Shown here: positions 26,022 to 38,405 of the stretch, piece by piece
How positions within the stretch are numbered: position 1 is the first letter of the stretch
How the letters are laid out: every line of letters begins with the position of its first letter
Source: Bryoerythrophyllum caledonicum
Taxonomy: Eukaryota > Streptophyta > Bryopsida > Pottiales > Pottiaceae
Assembly (NCBI GenBank): GCA_963971425.1
Contig: OZ020517.1
Span: forward strand, 8,186,501-8,250,500
Reading direction: 5' to 3'
Length of the DNA: 64,000 nt
The notes under the pieces: model-generated
Databases searched by the model: none
The model's input: the letters and a program-made list of their open reading frames with translations, nothing else
Told to the model about the DNA's origin: nothing
Translations under genes and position numbers: made by a program

Positions 26022-28426
26022 CATATGTACTTATATACATATATGTATTTGAATTCAATGCCAACGCCAAGTTTTGAGCTACTTCATTACCTTCAGATCG
26101 ACCCACTTCTCGATAGCCAAGCCGCAATGGAGCAAGCACAGAATTCCTGCATTTCTTAACGAAATAAGTCTCTTACAAAAATATATTGTTCCATGACGCA
26201 CATTGTACAGATTCAAAACTTACGTGAAACTTCGATAAAACAAAAAAAATTGCGTCTGCACCTAACAAAGACTGTCAAATCTGCGTGCTATGAACAAATG
26301 TGCACACGTTCACAAATGGTGATGCTCCATATGATACCATGTGCACGAACAGAGAAATAAGTGCTGACAAAAAATTTACAACATCTGGCATAGCGGCCTT
26401 TTACAAACTAGACCCCTACATATCGATACAACTGAATGTAAACCAGCATTCATTTACAGATCACGTACCTGCAGCACTTAATGCATATAGAGGTTGGAAA
26501 TCGGGAGTCACAGCTGTCGCATCCTTTGATGGTGGAGCAGATAGAATGGCAACGAATGAACTATCCTTCTGGCTACCTAGTTTTACGGTTTTCCCTTCCA
26601 TTCCTATGGTTCCATTGCCTCCGGCGGATCTAGCCTTAGGCAAGCCAATCACCCAGTGCTTCAGATGCTTTATGCCGCCAGTCACGAAAAAACTACCATC
26701 TGACGCAAATTGCAATGCACATGCTGGTTGAGATGCTGTGGAAGCTCGAGATTTTGCTAACAATGTACCACTCCTCCAATCCCAGAGACAAACATTTCCA
26801 TCATTAGGAACGCCAACCGACACAATGTGCTTTCCTGCAAGTAGAAATATACGAGACATAAATGTTAACATGTTTCACACCTACAGGACAATTTAATCTG
26901 CTCCATTATACTACACGGCGGTTATGCCATTAAAAGATGGCTCTTTCGGAAACAAAAATGTCTCGCATCTTCGAAAACAATACTCGTCGACAAGAATTCA
27001 GAAGTCAGGGAACTTCCATGTGAGTAGTCCGAAAATCAGTTGCATGGGAAAGCTGATTGCCCTTGGTAATTTAAAAACTGATCTTTATAAAAATCAAAAT
27101 AAAAGTTACAGCTTATATATTATTGTTAGTTCTGATTACCATTTGGTGAAAACTGGACACTTGAGACGCCATGCTTATGTGCCCTCAATTCAGCAACACA
27201 CGTCCCAACAGAAACCTCCCAAACAATAACGCCTGGCTGGTGCCCTGACTGCATTCAGTAGATATTGGCGCATCAGCGAAACGATGTTGCAACATAAGAA
27301 ACGAAAGTAAATAATCAAAATGCAACAGCTCAACTTCCTCTGGACTTGGTGGGGTGCTCTGAAAACTGGAATTATGATGAACTCTACTGTGGACGATAAC
27401 TAGTTGCGAATGCTTCTTAACCCCTAAAGGAAAATGCAATGCACAAGTGAGAAGGGAAGCTACACATCCCTTTGCACCATAAGGGGTTAAACTTTATGTT
27501 GACACAATCATCTCACAGGGTTAATGCCAGGTAGAGTTCTCTTAATTTCACCCTGGACATGGCCAGTTTCATAATGCAACCAAAATGCAGTAACACGAAG
27601 TTCATGGTTAATGATCGTTGTCAACAGAAAATAACCTTCCGGGCATAACAGAGGTTTCTGTTCAAGGAACTATGGCTTAAAAGCCAGAGTAAGATCTCCC
27701 AGTTTCTGAATCAAATTAAAGGTATGAAAATTAAATGTGATTCATGTGAAGAATATTACGGCAATCTTTGTGATCGTAAGAGTGTTTATCGAACGCAATC
27801 AACATACCTCGCCAGCAGCAAGAAGTCTTCCTCCTTGGCCTGAGTAAGCAATACATGTGAACGCCTTGGCACTTTTAGGGGCCATCAAGAAACGGGTTTG
27901 GCAGTTGGTCTTGACGTTGTAAACGACAACAACAGCACCGGCCACGTAAGCGAGTTCTCCGGTGAATGGATTGCATGATAGCCCGCTTGGTGTTGTCGTT
28001 GTCACTCCAATGACTCTTTCCAGCTCTAGCTGCAAGAATGAAGAAAACCGCCAGACTTGATAAATATGTCAGAAACCGTGCGTCTTCTGCTTTAACTGTA
28101 GTTTCTCTCCTTGCTACAGAGCAATGTGATTGAAATGATTTCTATGCAGGTTATCCATTTTCAAAGTAGTACAATCTTAAACCATAAGACCAAACAATCT
28201 GGAAACGGAGAAGATGATAACGATATTTATTTGCTCTATAAGACCATTCAGATACGCAAGTACAGGCGCCATGTAACGTTCTGAAACGGATGGAATTTCC
28301 AGCCTTCACAAGGAAAAGGAAAAACGAAATCGAGCAGAAAATAGTGAACAGCAGGAAACAGGTAATAGTATTGGCGACCTTCCCACATCCTTCGAGCTTC
28401 CTGGCTTTTCGCTTGAGGAACCTCAT
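18207..28426 (-). CDS. WDR62/MAPKBP1-like WD40 scaffold protein, 21 exons
   Basis: Complete leftward gene. Exons: 28426-28379, 28029-27808, 27248-27140, 26834-26469, 26146-26091, 25695-25443, 25263-25208, 24865-24589, 24366-24185, 23994-23858, 23739-23638, 23475-23337, 23202-23116, 22926-22765, 22328-21975, 21876-21689, 21492-20811, 20644-20429, 20157-19326, 19167-19075 and 18937-18207. All are in phase without stops, about 1763 aa. Residues about 17-746 form two WD40 propellers in the order seen in animal WDR62 and MAPKBP1. Examples are ERVIGVTTTTPSGLSCNP, VWEVSVGTCVAELRAHKHGV, DGQHLAAGDRNGNLRIYDL and SGDSCIFIWRLP. The N-terminus is very basic (MRFLKRKARKLEG). The C-terminal 1000 residues are acidic or Ser-rich with a short helical segment (MAIEVQRMRERLVNLG) and a conserved-looking helical tail. 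Animal relatives bind JNK-pathway kinases and spindle poles. The plant role is not established. The exon 20 donor (GTTGGA) is weak and least certain. Confidence 0.9.
25951..26019. repeat. (TA)n microsatellite in an intron
   Basis: About 69 bp of uninterrupted TA dinucleotides within intron 5 of the WD40 gene, between exons 26146-26091 and 25695-25443. Open frames across it encode only Tyr-Ile runs. Confidence 0.97.
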
Positions 28427-30863
28427 AGCGAGTGTTTGCGTTTCTTCACTGAAACCTCCTAGAGCTTTTAGGGACTATATCCTTCCATCACCCATTCCTG
28501 CAAAAATGCACGCCGTGAGAAAAGCCAATAATTTCATAAATAAAAAATTAGTAAGAAATCCCTTCCTTCGGAATTATCCTTCAATCGTTAGGAACATAAG
28601 CCTGAATCCCTAATTGCCAAGCGTAGATAAACTTTCAACACGTCTCTAAAAAAGATTAAGCAACGACGCAGCTACTCGAATGCAAGATTCAATGAGCATC
28701 AAATTCCCAAGAGCACGATACAAAGCTCGCAAGGAGATGTGTGTATCTTATTCGTAGTGTGCAATTAAAAACCTCAAACAAGATTGCTCTAATTTTCAAT
28801 TTCGAAAGTAGCACGTCAAGAGACCTAAACTTCTCACATCACAGCGATTCACGAGGGAGTGCTCGCACAGCCCACACACTCTATAGTCATTACAAGGGGT
28901 TTTTCGCGCTTTCACATCAATATAGCTATTCAACGAGGTGATAGGTCAAGTCTTAACCGTCTCAAGAAACATCGATGTTCCTTAGATGCTTTGCGTCGCA
29001 GGAACTCTTGACAAGCGGCAAGCAAACCTAGGCATTCCAATCTGAAAACCGCCATCTATTTGTTCCACGCCGACCTCCTCCAACTCTGCCGGTCACTCAT
29101 CAATTCAGTACAATAATTCCAAGCCTCCACAAAACTCAATCCCGAAAATCCTTCAGGCATCGGTATTCCAACAAACAACTCTGGACGAATGATATCTCCC
29201 GAATTAGGCAAAATTCATGGCCAGAAATGGAACCACAGACGGCATCATCTTCCTTAAACGCCACCACTTACACAGCACCTCTGACGCAATCGTGCATACC
29301 TCCACAACCTCACCATAACAGAAACCGCCGTAGCGCCCTAACGCCACAGCAATACAATCCACCGTCACTTCAACTCGTCAGAATCCGCAAAAAACTACGC
29401 CAATCATCTCCGCAATCGCATAGCTAAAGCAGCACACCGGCCAATTCCACTCCTCTCTTGCTCCGAGCTTCTCATCTCCGAGCCTGCCATTGTCCGTTTC
29501 ATCCATGCCGCGACAGTTATTATCACTCAGGCTATGGCGAGCACATCTAATCGACGCAACCAAAAAAAAACAAAAAAACAAAAGTAAATTACTCACCTCA
29601 ATCTTTCTCGCATCATTAAACGCCACCGCATCGTCGCATCACCGCAACGCAGACAGAAGCGAATCCAGTATCTGATCGCTGAACACGCAACTCCTCACAT
29701 GACGAACTCTCCAGGCGCATATAATTAACCAGCACACCGGCCAATTCCACTCCGAGCTTCTCATCTCTAAGTCTGCCATTTCCGATCCATCCTTGCCGCG
29801 ACAGTTATCATCACTCATGCTATGGCTCGCACATCGCTCTTTCAGACCTTAAAGGTCTGAGAAGCCACATTTGGGGTTGCCACATGATGCTTTCTGTGTA
29901 TTTGACATACAAGGTGTAAGAATTGATGTATACGATAGTTACAGAAGTGTGTATTTGTGTTGAACCCGATCCAATGACACATGACAGTTTTAATTCAGGT
30001 CATTATTGCACCTACTGCACGCTTGAGAAGTTGCAAAATGGTCATGTATTCGACATATATGGTGTCGTAGTTCAGATCCCGATATGACCTCAAATGAAAG
30101 ATGTTAGTTGACAAATCTTCAATCCAAAGACGAATGTCTTACTAAATTCTAGTACCTTTTTGTAAATTAAGAGTAAAATACGTGGCCGTATATGGTCCCT
30201 CACTGACCTTTTGAGGATTAACGACGCAGAAATTTAATAACAAGTTACAAAAGAAGATGAAGAAGCAACGCGTCGATGATTCTCGCCGCATCGTCCCACC
30301 GCAATGCAGACAGAAAAGGCTCAAGTAGCAATCGGCGCCAGAGAATGCGTGCAGCGGTTCCTCACTTACGAACCAGTTCGCGCCGCACCTTCTCCTGCAT
30401 CATGGACAACAATACAACAGTAATCACCTCGAGTACGCGCATTGTCTCGCGTTAGTGACATACTGGCAAATGAATTACTGAAGGCCAAGAAAACCACGGC
30501 ATCGTTATCGGTTCAGACCGGTGTTCTTGCTCGCACCGTGCACGCCATAGCCAATGCTCCCGGGAGAGTGCAGTTCCTATGCCCGTCCCAGTCGCGACCT
30601 TCGGAGTCGGCGAAAACCAGGAGCCTCGGTGATATCGGTTGTTCTCGCACGCCATAGCCAAGTTTTCGTTGCGAGCGCAGTGCTTTTCGGCGAAATGCTT
30701 CTAAGAAAAGACCGTAAGCAACGGGCTCGTATGTGCGAGAGGTGTAGATTTGAGGAGAAACCTGAACTTTGTTTACACCTAAGTGCATTTGTGTGTATGT
30801 GTATGTGTATTTCTGCAGCAAGTCTATGTAGATCTTGTCGCTTGTTCATGACTCGTTAGTTCA
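28427..30863. other. Intergenic region upstream of the WD40 gene
   Basis: It should contain the WD40 gene promoter and 5' leader immediately above 28426. No further gene is supported. A small open frame at 30442-30657 has a helical start (VSDILANELLKAK) but no family I can name. A duplicated block at 29.4-29.8 kb is listed separately. A perfect short hairpin (GACCTTAAAGGTC) lies near 29846. Confidence 0.5.
29431..29840. repeat. Direct duplication of about 110 bp, 300 bp apart
   Basis: AGCACACCGGCCAATTCCAC occurs at 29431 and again at 29731. Each is followed by the same series of words (CTCCGAGCTTCTCATCTC, CGCGACAGTTAT, TATGGC) up to about 29548 and 29840. Scattered substitutions and a short indel show it is not an assembly copy. 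Weaker similarity to the DNA between the copies recurs near 30275-30315 (CGCATCGTC...CCGCAA.GCAGACAGAA). Confidence 0.8.
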
Positions 30864-31222
30864 GCAAAATACTAGAAAGCAAAATACTAGAAAGCACTTA
30901 TGGTAGCCATTGCTAACTTATAATTTCTACTTACTTTCTAACTCTTACTAATTTTGTACCACCCCCATCCATCGGCGTCATAGTTATAATTTATCTATGA
31001 GATGAGTGTAGATAAATTATGAAGTTAGGATAAAGCTTGAGATATTTTATAGATTTTGTGGAGATTTTTGTGGATTTTACTTTGTCTTACTTAAAGTACT
31101 CTAATATTTTGTGGTAAGGAAATAAACCCAATTGTTGATTTTATAATGCATTTGATAATTTGTATGGTGGGGATGTCATGTTTGAGATTAATTGTCAACC
31201 GTTGCAAAATACTAGAAAGCAC
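30864..31222. repeat. 306-bp AT-rich segment flanked by 19-bp direct repeats
   Basis: GCAAAATACTAGAAAGCAC is present at 30879-30897 and exactly again at 31204-31222. A partial extra copy abuts the left one at 30864-30880. The 306 bp between them is AT-rich and includes an inverted repeat (TTATAATTTATCTA...TAGATAAATTATGAA, about 30984-31024). Long identical direct repeats around a short non-coding insert look like a target-site duplication, for example of a SINE-like element. No poly-A tail or pol III boxes are clear. Confidence 0.6.
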
Positions 31223-32099
31223 ATATTATCAAATTTGAGTGCCAGTAGAATAGTTTTGAAAGTTTTTTTGCAAGAGAGAAGAGAGTGTGACAAATGGTGA
31301 CAATCTCGGCAAGATTTACACATGGGAAAAAGTAAAGCATGAGAAAATCCCATCTTCTTCTTTTTTGTTTGCACCAATGAAATGAATGAGTAATATGATC
31401 AATCAATATTCTTGAACATAACCCCATGCAAGCTACAACAAACTCATATTACCTCAAGTTCTCAAAAGAATTATCCAATGGTTACCTCTCATTTTCTTAT
31501 TTTGAATCAAGTATTTATTTTCTTAAATTTTCTATTAAATTTCAAGTAACCAACATATAAATCAAAGGTTTTGGGCTTGGGCATTGGAGCTTCACACTAC
31601 AATCCTTCAAAGGCTCCAAGTGCATAAATTTTGTATTAAGGTGTTTTTCCAACTTCATAAGACTAGATTCTTGGCATAAATTGAGTAGGAAGGATGATGG
31701 CCTCTCCCTTCAACGCTAAGTGCCCTTGTCACTTATAGTAATTCATTAGAATGGTGGTAGAACTTCTATTCCATTAACCTTGTCAGGCTTGGCAAAGGAA
31801 ACAAATAGACAACATACCATAGGCAAGGGTCAAATTCAACACCACCGTGCCAAATAATTAGATTGTTATAATTAGATTTTTAGCATCCACAAAGGATTTT
31901 GAATCCAAAATCCTAAGGCTCCATCTTTGATTCCTCATGCATGTACTACCAAAAGCCCATTCCCCTTTGACGCCTTTAGATGTCCTAACAATCCTCTAAT
32001 CTATTGAATGTTTTTTGAAATTGGAATTTTCACTCCATAGTTTCCCAATTAATTTGGCATGCCTTCTTTGAACCAATAAATGTCAGAATTGACCCCTAC
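31223..32099. other. AT-rich intergenic DNA
   Basis: No gene, RNA or strong repeat was recognised. A long terminal repeat of the downstream copia element was looked for here and not found. Confidence 0.4.
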
Positions 32100-32396
32100 C
32101 TATGGTATTCATCCCGGTCTCTTTCGGTGGTATTCATCCCGGTCACTTCCGGTGGTATTCATCTCGGTCTCTTCCGGTAGTATTCATCCCGGTCACTTCC
32201 GGTGGTATTCATCCTGGTCTCTTCGGGTGGTATTCATCCTACTCTCTTCGGGTGGTATCCATCCTGGTCTCTTCGGGTGGTATTCATCCTGGTCTCTTTG
32301 GGTGGTATTCATCCTGGTCTCTTCGGGTGGTATTCATCCTAGTCTCTTTGGGTGGTATTCCTCCTGGTCTCTTCGGGTGGTATTCATCCCACCCTC
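32100..32396. repeat. 25-bp minisatellite, about 12 units
   Basis: The unit GGTATTCATCCTGGTCTCTT plus CGGGT repeats every 25 bp. TATTC starts at 32281, 32306 and 32331, for example. There are single-base variants such as CCGGTCAC and CTACTCTC. Because 25 is not a multiple of three, each frame reads through three units before repeating and long open frames appear by chance. I do not treat them as genes. Confidence 0.93.
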
Positions 32397-32559
32397 TTCC
32401 TATCCTTCATGGAGTTCATCTACCTTTCTTTTTTTGTAAACCATCCTCCCAATATGCAACTTCTAATGGAATCAAGTTGAATAACTTAGATGGAGTGCAA
32501 GTGGGGGGAAGGGGTTGAGATAAGCCATCTGCAGGCACAAGCCATGTGTTGAAAACCAT

Positions 32560-32673
32560 TGTTGTTGTTGTGGCGGTTGTTGTGGTGGTTGTTGTTGTTG
32601 TTGTTGTCCTTCATGTTCACCGACCCTTGGCAGCTTGATGTATCTAGATTGTTGTTGTTGTTGTTGTTGTGGT
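32560..32673. repeat. (GTT)n microsatellite, interrupted
   Basis: Two GTT-rich runs at about 32560-32607 and 32650-32673, separated by a short unique stretch, just upstream of the gag remnant of the copia element. Confidence 0.9.
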
Positions 32674-35600
32674 TTCTGAAATCAAGCTAGATACTGAAAA
32701 CGTGGAGCGTTGTACCTCAAGAAGAGACAGAAACCTCAAGTTGGACAGACGGTATGTCGAGTTTACTAGCGGGAAGGAAAGAAACCTGACCAACGTCACA
32801 AAGGGCAAGACATCGCCCTTTCCGTCGACAATACGAGACAGCGCTGCTCTGGCACCAGATAGAAGGCACCACACTCACGTATCAAGAGCCTAGCTCGTGA
32901 CCAAGATCGATGCAACCTTTGTGGGGAGATAGGTCATTGGGAGGGCGATTGCGAGGTGGCAAGGATGGTGTCACAGATTAAAAATCTTGACATTCAGATG
33001 TAGAAGTTGAAAGGACAAAGATTATACAACCAGCATGCTAACTCGATGGAGGAGGCCAATGTTAATAGAAATTAAAATTCCAAATCCAGCAACTCTACAG
33101 GAGAGGTATTAGAGGTATTAGAGGCTCAACTACTCAAATTTGAAGCTAGTTCTATAGTGTGCGATAGTTCAACTGAAGGGATTCTCAATTCTGGTGCCAC
33201 TCAACACGTTACATGGAATAGGGATAGCATCACATATCTTGTCTATCTATCATCTTTTACACCTATGTTAACAGCTCGTGGCCAGCCATATGATGTAGTG
33301 GACAGAGACAAGGCCTTCATCAAACTCTCCAATGGAAGGTTATATAGTAGTGAGAATATTCTCTGCGTCCCAGCTATCCGGCGCAATCTGCTCTCAGTAG
33401 GATGCTTTTCTAATCAAAACTGATCTGTTGAGTTCCTACGCAATACATGCATCATTCGTGGCATGGACATGAGGCAGATTATTCTCAAAGGGATTTGCTC
33501 AATCTAGGAAAAGGGCTCTACAAAATTTTCCCCGAGTACTCACAGCCAGTAGAAATCAACACAGTAGAGCACAAGCCTGAATAGAGGAAAGCCCTGTTAT
33601 AGCACTATCATCTAGGTCATGTGAATTTTAAGACACTCTTCCAAATGTCACAAAATGAGTCCATAGATGGCCTTCCCAAACTCTTGCGCATAGATTATGT
33701 TTGCAAAACATTCAAGAAGGGCAAATTGGCCACTAAATTTTTCCTAAAGAGCATCTCTAAGACTGTGAAGCCCTAAGAACTGATTTGCACAAATGTGTGC
33801 GGACCATTCAGAAAGAAATCCTATTTGGGAGCAAGGTATTTTGTTACTTTCACATATGACTATTCTAGTAAAACGTGGGTTGCATTCATGAAGACTAAAG
33901 ATCAAACCTTAAGCGAATTTCATAAACTTCACGTGCGAGAAGAAAAGGCGACAAGATGCAAACTCCTCACCTTACGAAGTGACAACGGTGGAGAATATAC
34001 CTCTAACGAGTTCAACTCGTTCTACGACAAGGAGGGAATCCGTCATGAATACTCACAATCTTTGACTCCCGAAGCAATGGCGTCTCTGAGCGAAAGAACA
34101 AATTATTTACTAGAAACAACGCAATCTCTTGTACATCATCATGCCTTGCTAGGACAACTCTAGGCTGAAGCCGCAAGATATGCATGCTATCTATTGAACA
34201 TGAGGTCTAGTAAATCTATGATGCATACTACACTTCATGAGGTGTACACAAAAAAATGCCTAAGTATTTCAAAGCTCAGGATTTTTGGTACAAAAATCTA
34301 CATCCACATTTCACACCACAAGCGTGACAAGATGGACACGAAAGCTATGCCTGCAATTCTAGTCGGCATTGACAAATTCACCAAGGAATGGCGTTGTTTT
34401 CACCCACTCCATCGCACAATTTTCATATTCCGCAACATCACAATTGAGAAGTCTAAGACTGTGACCATCGATGACAATACCATTCAAGAGCAAACAACCT
34501 TATCAACCATTGCTATCATGTCCAGCTACAACCTCCACCAAGTACTTCTCAACCTCACATTGTTTTTCCTCGCTCCTTGCCGAATATATAGGGCCACAGT
34601 AAGGGTTTAGCACAAGCGAATCACTAGTTGATGAACACATACATGGACCGCCATCACCTTGTCCGTATGCTCGTGAGGAATATACTTACCTGCCCTCGAA
34701 GCGCTTGCAATAGAACTCTTCTCCGAGCCTTAGGCTCACCTTCCATTCGTCCATCTCCTTGTCTGCTAGAGCTCGTCTCCGTATAACGTCCTTCAAACCA
34801 AGAAAACTGCTATATCAGCAGTGCGGCGGTTACTTCGTGATAGAAAATCCAGTAAAAAACTCTTAGATCACTATGAGTTCTTAGGGACCTTAGAATCACA
34901 GCGTCCAGACCTTACATATGATGATGTGGTTCACAATCCCCGATGGCAAGAAGCCATGGTTGAGGAGATGGACAACATCAACCACAACCACACCTAGGAT
35001 CTTGTCAAATTACCTTGTGGTGCATGACATGTATCTTGCAAATGGATATACAAAATCAAACATGGTCTTCCCAACAAATCTGACCGGTACGAGGCACAAT
35101 TGGTTGCTAGGGGTTTTTATCAAAGGGAGGGGATTGACTATGATGACATCTTTGCACCTGTTGCAAGATACAACACCATCAAAGCGGTCACAACTAATAT
35201 TGCAGCATCTCAGGGGTGGACAATGATCCATTTAACTTTCATACAACATTTTTCAAGACTAAACTCCGCCACCGAGTTTACATGCAACAACCACGGGGTT
35301 TCTCAAAGCCTGGACAACAAACACTTGTATGGTTACTAAGGCGAGCCCTATATGGACTCAGACAGTCTCAAAACGAGTGGTTCCAAAAGATTGACAAGTT
35401 TTTGTTTAAACCATTCCTCAAACGCTCATACTCAGATGACAATCTTTACTTTCAACCCGTTGGGGATCTCATTATCCTTATTATCTTCTACGTTGATGAT
35501 ATTATTACTCGAAGCCATACATCACAAATGTACTACTTGAAAGCTACACTCGTAAATTGCTTCTAGATGACAGACCTTGAGCTTGTGCAAAAATTCATAG

Positions 35601-35807
35601 GCCTGAAATTTACGAGACTCCCTAATGGCATCCTGCTACATCAAACAAATTATGTTCTCAACATATTGGCAGAGTTTGGGATGCAAGATTGCATCCCTTC
35701 CCGAATCCGACTTCAACCTAGCCTGAAACTGCAACGTGAGACAGAAACACCATCTATTAATGGAACCTTCTATAAGCGTCTCGTACGGTAACTCATATTT
35801 CTTATAC
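32674..35807 (+). pseudogene. Ty1/copia retrotransposon polyprotein remnant, 5' part (gag to RT)
   Basis: Domains follow the copia order gag, protease, integrase, reverse transcriptase. The gag zinc knuckle CNLCGEIGHWEGDC (CX2CX4HX4C) lies at 32911-32952. The protease motif reads LNSGATQHV near 33184, with Asn where the catalytic Asp belongs. The integrase retains HYHLGH, a degraded VCGPF block (TN where TD is usual), LRSDNGGEY and SER. The reverse transcriptase shows QLVARGFYQREGIDYDDIFA, RALYGLRQS and YVDDI at 35489. Numerous stops and frame changes show that it is dead. The reading stops at 35807, where a CACTA-type element is inserted, and RNase H resumes at 39.6 kb. LTRs were not recognised. 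Confidence 0.92.
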
Positions 35808-36939
35808 CCCTAGTAGAATCTGGTGTATTTACGACTGCTACTTCACAACTGCAAAACAATTTTATTTGACATGGCACGACTTGTATACAACTGCTACAGT
35901 CGTAAAATATACGCAGTTGTCTTTGAGTCATCCCATAGTCGTGCCGCAGTTATTTGTATATAGTCATATTTTTACGACTTCAAACTTTCCATCCACACGA
36001 AAATCATCCCTTGCTCTTCAAAACTTTCAGTACCTCAACCCCCCCTGCCCTTCTTTTTCTTCTGTGGCAAGAAATCTTTTGCACGATTTCCAATGTTGCA
36101 TTAAATTTTTTCTAACACATGATTGTCAGAGCGGTCTAGTTGTGCCAAGTGTCATGATTTCATAGGAGTAGAATTCATTTTTAATGTTTAATTTGAATGT
36201 TCACCACGTTGTAAGAGTAGTGACGTAGTTGTCCCGCAATTGACCAGCAGTTGTATTATCATGGGAATTGAATTGTCCCCCAGTTGTCCCGCGGTTGCAC
36301 AACGATTTTATTATCATACAAATGATAGTTCTGACCCAGTTGTAAAATAGGCGTGAAGAAGTTGTTTAACGGTTATCAAAAGTAATTCCACAAATTCATT
36401 GCACTTGCCGAATATTAATCATTAGTTGTTTATAGGTTGTACTATAGTCGTTTGTCAGTTCTGCACTAGTCGGTAAGTGTTGCCTTCAATCTTAAATAAC
36501 ATTACGACAGTGATGCAAACAATTGCATTACAACAACAAATTCAAGCATCTTTCAATTACGACTGCCAAAAGAGTTCGTTATCACATGCAAACATGCGTC
36601 TCAAGATTAGGGCAGTTGAAAAGACCTAGTACTTTAGTTGCATCGCAGTGGTGATTGAAAACACAAATTATTGCAACAGTTGCAACATAGTTGCATTTTA
36701 CTCAATGTGCACCACACATACCCTTGCATTTGAGTAGCAATGCAGCTGCAGCACAGTTACTACTTGTACAATGTACAGTTACAATGTAGTCCATATATAG
36801 TTGCATATTAGATGAAACCAACTACTAATTGAGTTGTATTGTAGTCGCATATTAATTGCAAGCGCCCTATGCACACTTCAAAACAACTACAGCAGAGTGA
36901 ACTCCAGACTACGGATAATAAAGAGTATCAAATAAATAC

Positions 36940-37500
36940 CTTCATAAACTTGGCCTCCCATAAGGTGTTACCCTTAACCACGTCCTTCACCAAGAGTTGT
37001 TCAGCGTCTTCATTTGGTTCCATCTATAGCACGTCCCCATGCAAGGCCTCGCTCACATCCACTTTGTACCATCCCTCTTTGATGGTGCGAAAGTGAACCA
37101 TCCCTCCTGCAAGGCCACTCACATTCCCAACTTCAACATGTTGTTTTCCACTCTCGGAATTGAGAAGCCAAACCTTCTGCACCAAACAAAACTCCAACCA
37201 AATGATACAACAAGTCAACTAATTGCTCCAATAACAACTCAAACAACATGTAAGTTAAAAAGATGTCTTAATTACCTTCTGCAAGGAATGGTCTCCCTTC
37301 TTCGTCGCACTTGTACTAAGGCTTTGAAGCCTAGTCCCTCTTCTCTCCTGCAATGCCATCAATGACAATAGTTACTTGAGAATTATTCAAGAGCAAAGCA
37401 ATAGAGGATACTAGGCTACTAAGAACACTTCAATGACTAAGCTCACCTTGGGAACTTGAGAAACAACGTTAGCTGATTTCCTGGGGCTCCTCATCTTTGA
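36940..37500 (-). pseudogene. Remnant of a CACTA-encoded (TNP1/En-Spm type) protein
   Basis: Three small exons read leftward with good splice borders: about 37500-37453 (MRSPRKSANVVSQVPK), about 37349-37276 (starting ERRGTRLQSL) and 37176-36940. The last contains KVWLLNSESGKQHVEVGNV, a Trp-Tyr-Lys-Val-Asp-Val strand and a TLWEAKFMK end. This pattern resembles the plant TNP1/EN/SPM transposase domain (Pfam Transposase_23). A TAG at 37024-37026 interrupts the last exon. Family assignment is by eye from the hydrophobic pattern and is tentative. Confidence 0.5.
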
Positions 37501-38405
37501 TGCAGCGCTCTACGTAGCAAGCTCCTACACAAACAACTAAACATCATCAACACTTACATCACCTTAAACTTCAGATCATTGACACCTTCATAAGTAACAA
37601 CCCCATTCAAAAGCGCCACTCCTTTAGGAGTACTCATATAACTACAACACAACTACATCCGGGTAACAACATCCCAAAACACTACTACAAATTTAAGTAC
37701 ACAAAGTCATAAAGTAATCCAAACAACTACCTCACAGCTTCCATACAAATGTTCATGTTACATAAGAATACTCAAAAATTATAAAAACGACTGCGACACA
37801 ACTATAAAATTGGATGCCCAATTGAGAACAAAACATACACATGACATACAACATGTCAAAGATCAAAATACCGCCCTTGCCTGGCCTCGACAAGCATCAG
37901 GGCCGGCCAAAATGAAGCTGAAAAAGCGAAGTCCAAAATCACATACTCCAGAAACCCTTACAACACTTGAAAATCAAACATAAATTTTGTGGGTGTTACC
38001 GATTTTCATACCAACGGGTGGCGTGAGAAGCTCTTTGACCGATTGTAAACCCTTGGAGTCCGACTAGGATCGGGATCCACCACTCTTCATGTTGTCGCCG
38101 AAAACCCAAAACCCCTCTCCTGCCGGCTCCTCTCCAAACGATCTTCCAAGTCGAAGAATTCTTCGCAGAGGAACATGCGGCCTCTCTCTCCTAACGTGTT
38201 GGGGACGACTCACGGCATCAACGGATCTCCTGCAATGCAACAACGTCAACCTCAAAAAACAAAGCAAAGGATCTACATCTTCTTTGGAGTACAAGAATTT
38301 TGGCTAAAAGAAAGAACTAGTACACAACAGTCAAACGACTCATCTCAACTACAAGGTATTTAAAGTACGACTGCACTGCAACTGCTCAACTCATGCACAA
38401 CTGTT

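Noticed and set aside
30442..30859. Small open frames on both strands with a CBS-domain-like start (VSDILANELLKAK)
   Set aside because: The similarity covers only about a dozen residues and the continuation does not fit the CBS fold.
32080..32518. Two repetitive open frames (119 and 138 codons)
   Set aside because: They are by-products of the 25-bp minisatellite, not protein-coding in character.
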